Assembly: GCA_913045895.1 (NCBI GenBank)
Contig: CAJWSQ010000001.1
Location: forward strand, 1-48,900
Direction: 5' to 3'
Source of the DNA: an uncultured Flavobacteriales bacterium
Lineage (GTDB): Bacteria; Bacteroidota; Bacteroidia; Flavobacteriales_G; Salibacteraceae
Length of the DNA stretch: 48,900 nt
Positions within the stretch are counted from its first letter, which is position 1. Each line of letters begins with the position of its first letter. Shown piece by piece: positions 47,801 to 48,900 of this stretch. A program made the translations under genes and the position numbers. The notes below the pieces were generated by a model. The model was not told where the DNA came from, made no database searches, and was given only the letters and a program-made list of their open reading frames with translations.

Positions 47801-48900
47801 TGATGTCAATATCACCAGTAATCATTGCATTTGCTGTAATGTCAGATGATGCATCAATCCACATGTAATTTGAACTACCAGTTGTATGGTCACCAATATT
47901 TGGTAAATATGAATGACTATTATTGGTGATGTCATTCGTAACATCCCAGTAATCTGGGCCTACTTGAGGTTCCCAACATGAAGGTAAGTCCGTATAAGGT
48001 GAAGTAAGAGCTAAACCATCAAAATTTTGATAGTAAGGAGCAATAACTGCATTACAAGGAGTTGTAAAACTGTAAGGCCCAACCCAAGAACTAGTATCTC
48101 CAGGACCGCAAATTGCTCTAACATAATATTCATACACGGTGTTTGATGACAAACCTGTTACAGAATAAGGATTAGAGCTAGTTATGTTTGTAACACCAGT
48201 TCCCATACCCATTCCTTGTCCAGTAACTTCTACTTGCCAGTTTATTTCATTAGCTCCAGCAGTCCAATCTAAAGTTGCAGTAGTTGAACTTGTAGCAGTA
48301 GCATTTAAAGAACTTACAGGCAAACAACTTGGAGGAGTTGAACATGTGCTGGTGAAATTAAACGTACTTCCAGTAACTACTACATCAGATGTAACATAAA
48401 ATGAAATTTCTCCTGTAGTTGACGTATAAGATCCAACAATACTTCCATCGCCTGTAGCAATTGTATTACCAGAACCATCTGCAGCATCATTGATGAACCA
48501 ATAATCATAACCAGATTCAGTTGATCCAGCTGTGAAATCCAAAGTGATCCAATTACCTGGTGTTGATGCTGTAAAGCTTTGAATACTGCTAGAAAGTGTA
48601 CTGTTGTTAACATAAGTATATGACCCTGAAGAATTACATCCACCTGAAGTCATAAATGTTTGAGCTAAAGAATAAACACTTGTATCTCCAGGACCACAAA
48701 TAGCTCTTATTACAACGTCATATTCTGTGTAAGAAGATAAGCCACTTAGAGTATAATTGGAATTTGATGATGTAATAACTGTCGTACCTGTTCCAACTGA
48801 TAGTGGACTTGGACCATATTCTATTTCCCACAGAGTTTCTGTTCCTCCAGCGATCCAATTTAAAATAGCACCTGATGATGTGAAGTTATTAGCCGTTAAT
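41805..48900 (-). CDS. Giant T9SS-exported adhesin-like protein with SprB repeats (5' end outside window)
   Basis: The frame stays open to the window edge, so at least 2364 residues are seen and the N-terminus is missing; the Met at 48653 is internal. In order: Fn3-like repeats (LTANNFTSSGAILNWIAGG; CLPVSSLNATATSS; CIPVSNLTAS; each ending in RAICGPGDTS-type strands), a jelly-roll/MAM-like module (YYQNFDGLAL...YFYNDLGVDDFYV), a right-handed beta-helix (about 45950-47230, beginning GTYTLGSNGDFTSFSDL), a lamin-tail-like module (about 44950-45540), eleven SprB repeats (42297-44771) and a type A T9SS sorting domain (IKLYPNPTDGQLNIEIDD to the end). Probably a surface adhesin; SprB itself is the gliding adhesin of Flavobacterium. 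Confidence 0.92.
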   Translation of the reverse strand, partial: LTANNFTSSGAILNWIAGGTETLWEIEYGPSPLSVGTGTTVITSSNSNYTLSGLSSYTEYDVVIRAICGPGDTSVYSLAQTFMTSGGCNSSGSYTYVNNSTLSSSIQSFTASTPGNWITLDFTAGSTESGYDYWFINDAADGSGNTIATGDGSIVGSYTSTTGEISFYVTSDVVVTGSTFNFTSTCSTPPSCLPVSSLNATATSSTTATLDWTAGANEINWQVEVTGQGMGMGTGVTNITSSNPYSVTGLSSNTVYEYYVRAICGPGDTSSWVGPYSFTTPCNAVIAPYYQNFDGLALTSPYTDLPSCWEPQVGPDYWDVTNDITNNSHSYLPNIGDHTTGSSNYMWIDASSDITANAMITGDIDISQLSNAMAGFWFASNNTTNNINHTISLDVWDGSAWVNVTTESGNFSGWTDVFGYLPTGIPSVTKFRIQAIANPNGNSSTYFYNDLGVDDFYVISGPSCIPVSNLTASGLTNTSVDLGWTPGGSETLWEYEYVLSGTGFGSGVTDTTSQNPITVSGLTGGYSYDFRVRAVCAAGDSSYWEGPFTATIPCSPFAGTYTLGSNGDFTSFSDLSTRLNSCGINGDVIINVSPGVYNEKFALGVISGASQNATITINGGDTSLVTLTYNDYATIALQGTDYLTIKNMTIENTATSSAYGVFLTDTASFNTIDSCHIVNDVTSSSSSIAGILATGSETSTSTEGMNAEFNTFSNSVITGGYYGIRLEGASATRNEGNTVANNVFDNQYLYGIYMDDQDSITITGNTISNLRATTADGIYLFDLMMFNISNNIVNAPDYAFYLSDGNFDATPTSRGVISNNIFYSGSDYALYLDDVEEVNIWHNTTYSDGDYGFRSNDLLSADIKNNMFVSNGSYSYYGVDSFDGDSANSDLDYNLYYRVDAGDLIYDGGGVADLATWLTNLPSENINSVNSDPVFSNVSNQDFTPLSGAIDNIGTPLGVTTDVYGNPRSTSTPDIGAIEFTGLASDLAMTGVSLSQVDLCYGTSDTAFATLQNVIGTTVDFSVNNQTVYWQVNGPVNTIDSLVITSGTLDPGADTTVFITSIDMSQPGDYYFGSALAPSAVNASVLNDTAYGASAETVQNILSVAYDTINVTNNYSTADLIASSPLLPTTQVFFTEISQYLTPTGAPTNGWPSYFSSSNDYVELTGVPGTDISGYQIEIYNTTGLSGSILEVPAGAVIGTNGTVILGFEGTSTDAANNYYRVIGTNVGSSTTTRGYVLKDANGTMLDAVGYGGSSTSYTFPVSSGVTSSDWSGSMSGTISSSSGMRLEGADNNSASNWVRSADSPQDPNTLNSGVTVPSAPVVTGFDWYLSSSSVSTSPAYSAGPYSNDSTYTYVATYTNTCGTFSDSTVVTVSLLDFTLSSTDVTCNGLNVGTASVSASGSVSPYSYSWSNGETTAMVDSLLAGTYYVTVYDANNDSLVDSVTITEPLVLAGTVALDSNVTCNGGNGGATLNVTGGTTPYTYLWSDASTNASLTAVAGSYVVTVTDANGCTDTGSVTITEPTLLVANASLDSNATSCQAGGASVVASGGVAPYTFSWSNGFTVTSMVDGQGDYAVSVTDANGCVSTDSITIGGPTSSFVAFSSVTSDVSCNGAADGVATATASGGNSPYTYTWSNGATTASTSGLAAGTYSVTISDGGGCIVNNSVTVTEPAVLVSSVTLDSNATCNGLSDGGLSASTTGGTTPYSYTWSTGDTSMSNVGLAAGTYTVTVVDANGCSATSSNTVTEPAILVASVGSTTDNLCFGASSGDATAQATGGTTPFMYMWSNGDATAMASGLAAGTYTATVTDANGCTSTTSATISEPTELVSSLSNIVNVTCNGLTDGSADASATGGVSPYTYAWSNSSTSATVSSLGAGTYTVTITDNNSCTVLDTLVINEPTVLGISISSYQDVACFGDTTGSASAAATGGTTPYNYTWSTGSANSIVTGLVAGTFSVTVTDDNGCTANTNVLIAEPTALVTTTTATDALCFGSMDGTVTATVSGGTTAYAYAWSNGATTSSVTGVTAGTYTYTVTDANGCTEVDTATVAEPTQLMASIDSTNITCFDGMDGTASVSASGGTTPYTYMWSNGNATDSINGVAAGSYSVILTDSNGCTLTDTVVLTQPDSISLDVQFTDVTCENGEDGSAVATATGSNGSFTYEWNNGDTSASLSGITEGTYSVTATDMLGCMKTTDVVLTFLNPLPVVNLGADTAVGMPTIITLYSGANGSHLWNDGSTNDSLVAELWSDSTIWVEVTSDAGCINSDTITITGLVGIDEAAEAYSIKLYPNPTDGQLNIEIDDYRADEVAIQIIDFTGKVILNRKWDNPSTQFNEKFDLGQYSQGMYFVNITLDGKLHSERVVVY
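42297..44771 (-). repeat. Array of 11 tandem SprB repeats (about 75 codons each)
   Basis: Each unit has the pattern VTCNGxxDGxAxAxAxGGTTPYTYxWSNGxTTxxxxGLAAGTYxVTVTDANGCxxxxxVxxxEP, shown here with variable positions as x. Unit 1 (about 44771) and unit 11 (ending about 42297) are the most divergent, and units 4-10 are closest to each other. The cysteine pairs (VTCNG / ANGC) are lost or shifted in units 1 and 3. DNA-level similarity is patchy, so the array is old. Confidence 0.85.

Noticed and set aside
42217-48399. Several plus-strand and alternative-frame open frames under the giant gene
   Set aside because: They mirror the repetitive Thr/Ser/Gly codons of the SprB and Fn3 regions and carry no independent signal.
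1-48900. tRNA and rRNA genes
   Set aside because: No cloverleaf with a GGTTCRA-type T-loop or rRNA-like conserved block was recognised on reading both strands of the intergenic gaps; a covariance search could still find one.

Overview
The window looks like chromosomal DNA from a member of the Bacteroidota, most likely order Flavobacteriales. The evidence is an AT-rich sequence, several promoters matching the Bacteroidota consensus (TTTG, about 18 bases, TAnnTTTG), almost no Shine-Dalgarno sequences, two proteins with type IX secretion (T9SS) C-terminal sorting domains, SprB repeats, and families typical of the phylum (DUF4199, WbqC, CarboxypepD_reg-like, RND pumps fused to TolC). No rRNA or tRNA gene, CRISPR array, integrase or classical insertion sequence was seen.

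Layout. 0.1-4.6 kb: a secreted leucine-rich-repeat protein convergent with a Pif1-type helicase, then a compact unit for an uncatalogued 48-residue Lys/Cys-rich microprotein with its own promoter and hairpin, an Asp/Asn-hydroxylase-like dioxygenase and a small lipoprotein. 4.7-8.1 kb: a CarboxypepD_reg-like outer-surface protein, an ABM-type monooxygenase and a divergent luciferase-like oxidoreductase. 8.1-11.8 kb: minus-strand small membrane proteins, two with zinc ribbons (one a CPBP protease), a MORN/YwqK-like secreted protein and an orphan CdiI-type immunity protein. 11.9-15.3 kb: an AraC regulator and the five-gene operon it probably controls (haem-c protein, DUF5367, DUF1772, NmrA, small membrane protein). 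Two direct repeats 21 bp apart sit just upstream of that operon's promoter. 15.4-16.8 kb: a higBA toxin-antitoxin pair with a palindromic operator over its promoter, followed by a GIY-YIG nuclease gene enclosed by REP-like palindromes and a degenerate direct repeat. This is the most interesting locus in the window.

16.9-28.4 kb is mostly housekeeping: DUF58 protein, PlsC-like acyltransferase, FeoB iron transporter, membrane patatin, arginase/formimidoylglutamase-family enzyme, secreted protein, acyl-CoA carboxylase beta subunit, WbqC protein and a signal peptidase I whose catalytic Lys position reads Glu. 28.4-34.3 kb is a heavy-metal efflux operon (His-rich protein, CusA-TolC fusion, CusB-like lipoprotein) with a near-perfect promoter. 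34.3-36.9 kb holds a lipoprotein, a membrane protein, MscS and a cysteine-dioxygenase-like protein. The SRP RNA gene (ffs) lies at 36.9-37.0 kb with promoter and terminator. 37.2-41.0 kb is a four-gene plus-strand operon (DUF4199, glycosyltransferase, MORN protein, T9SS-secreted subtilase). The window ends with two small minus-strand genes and most of a giant T9SS-exported adhesin-like protein (Fn3, beta-helix, lamin-tail, 11 SprB repeats, sorting domain) that runs off the right edge.
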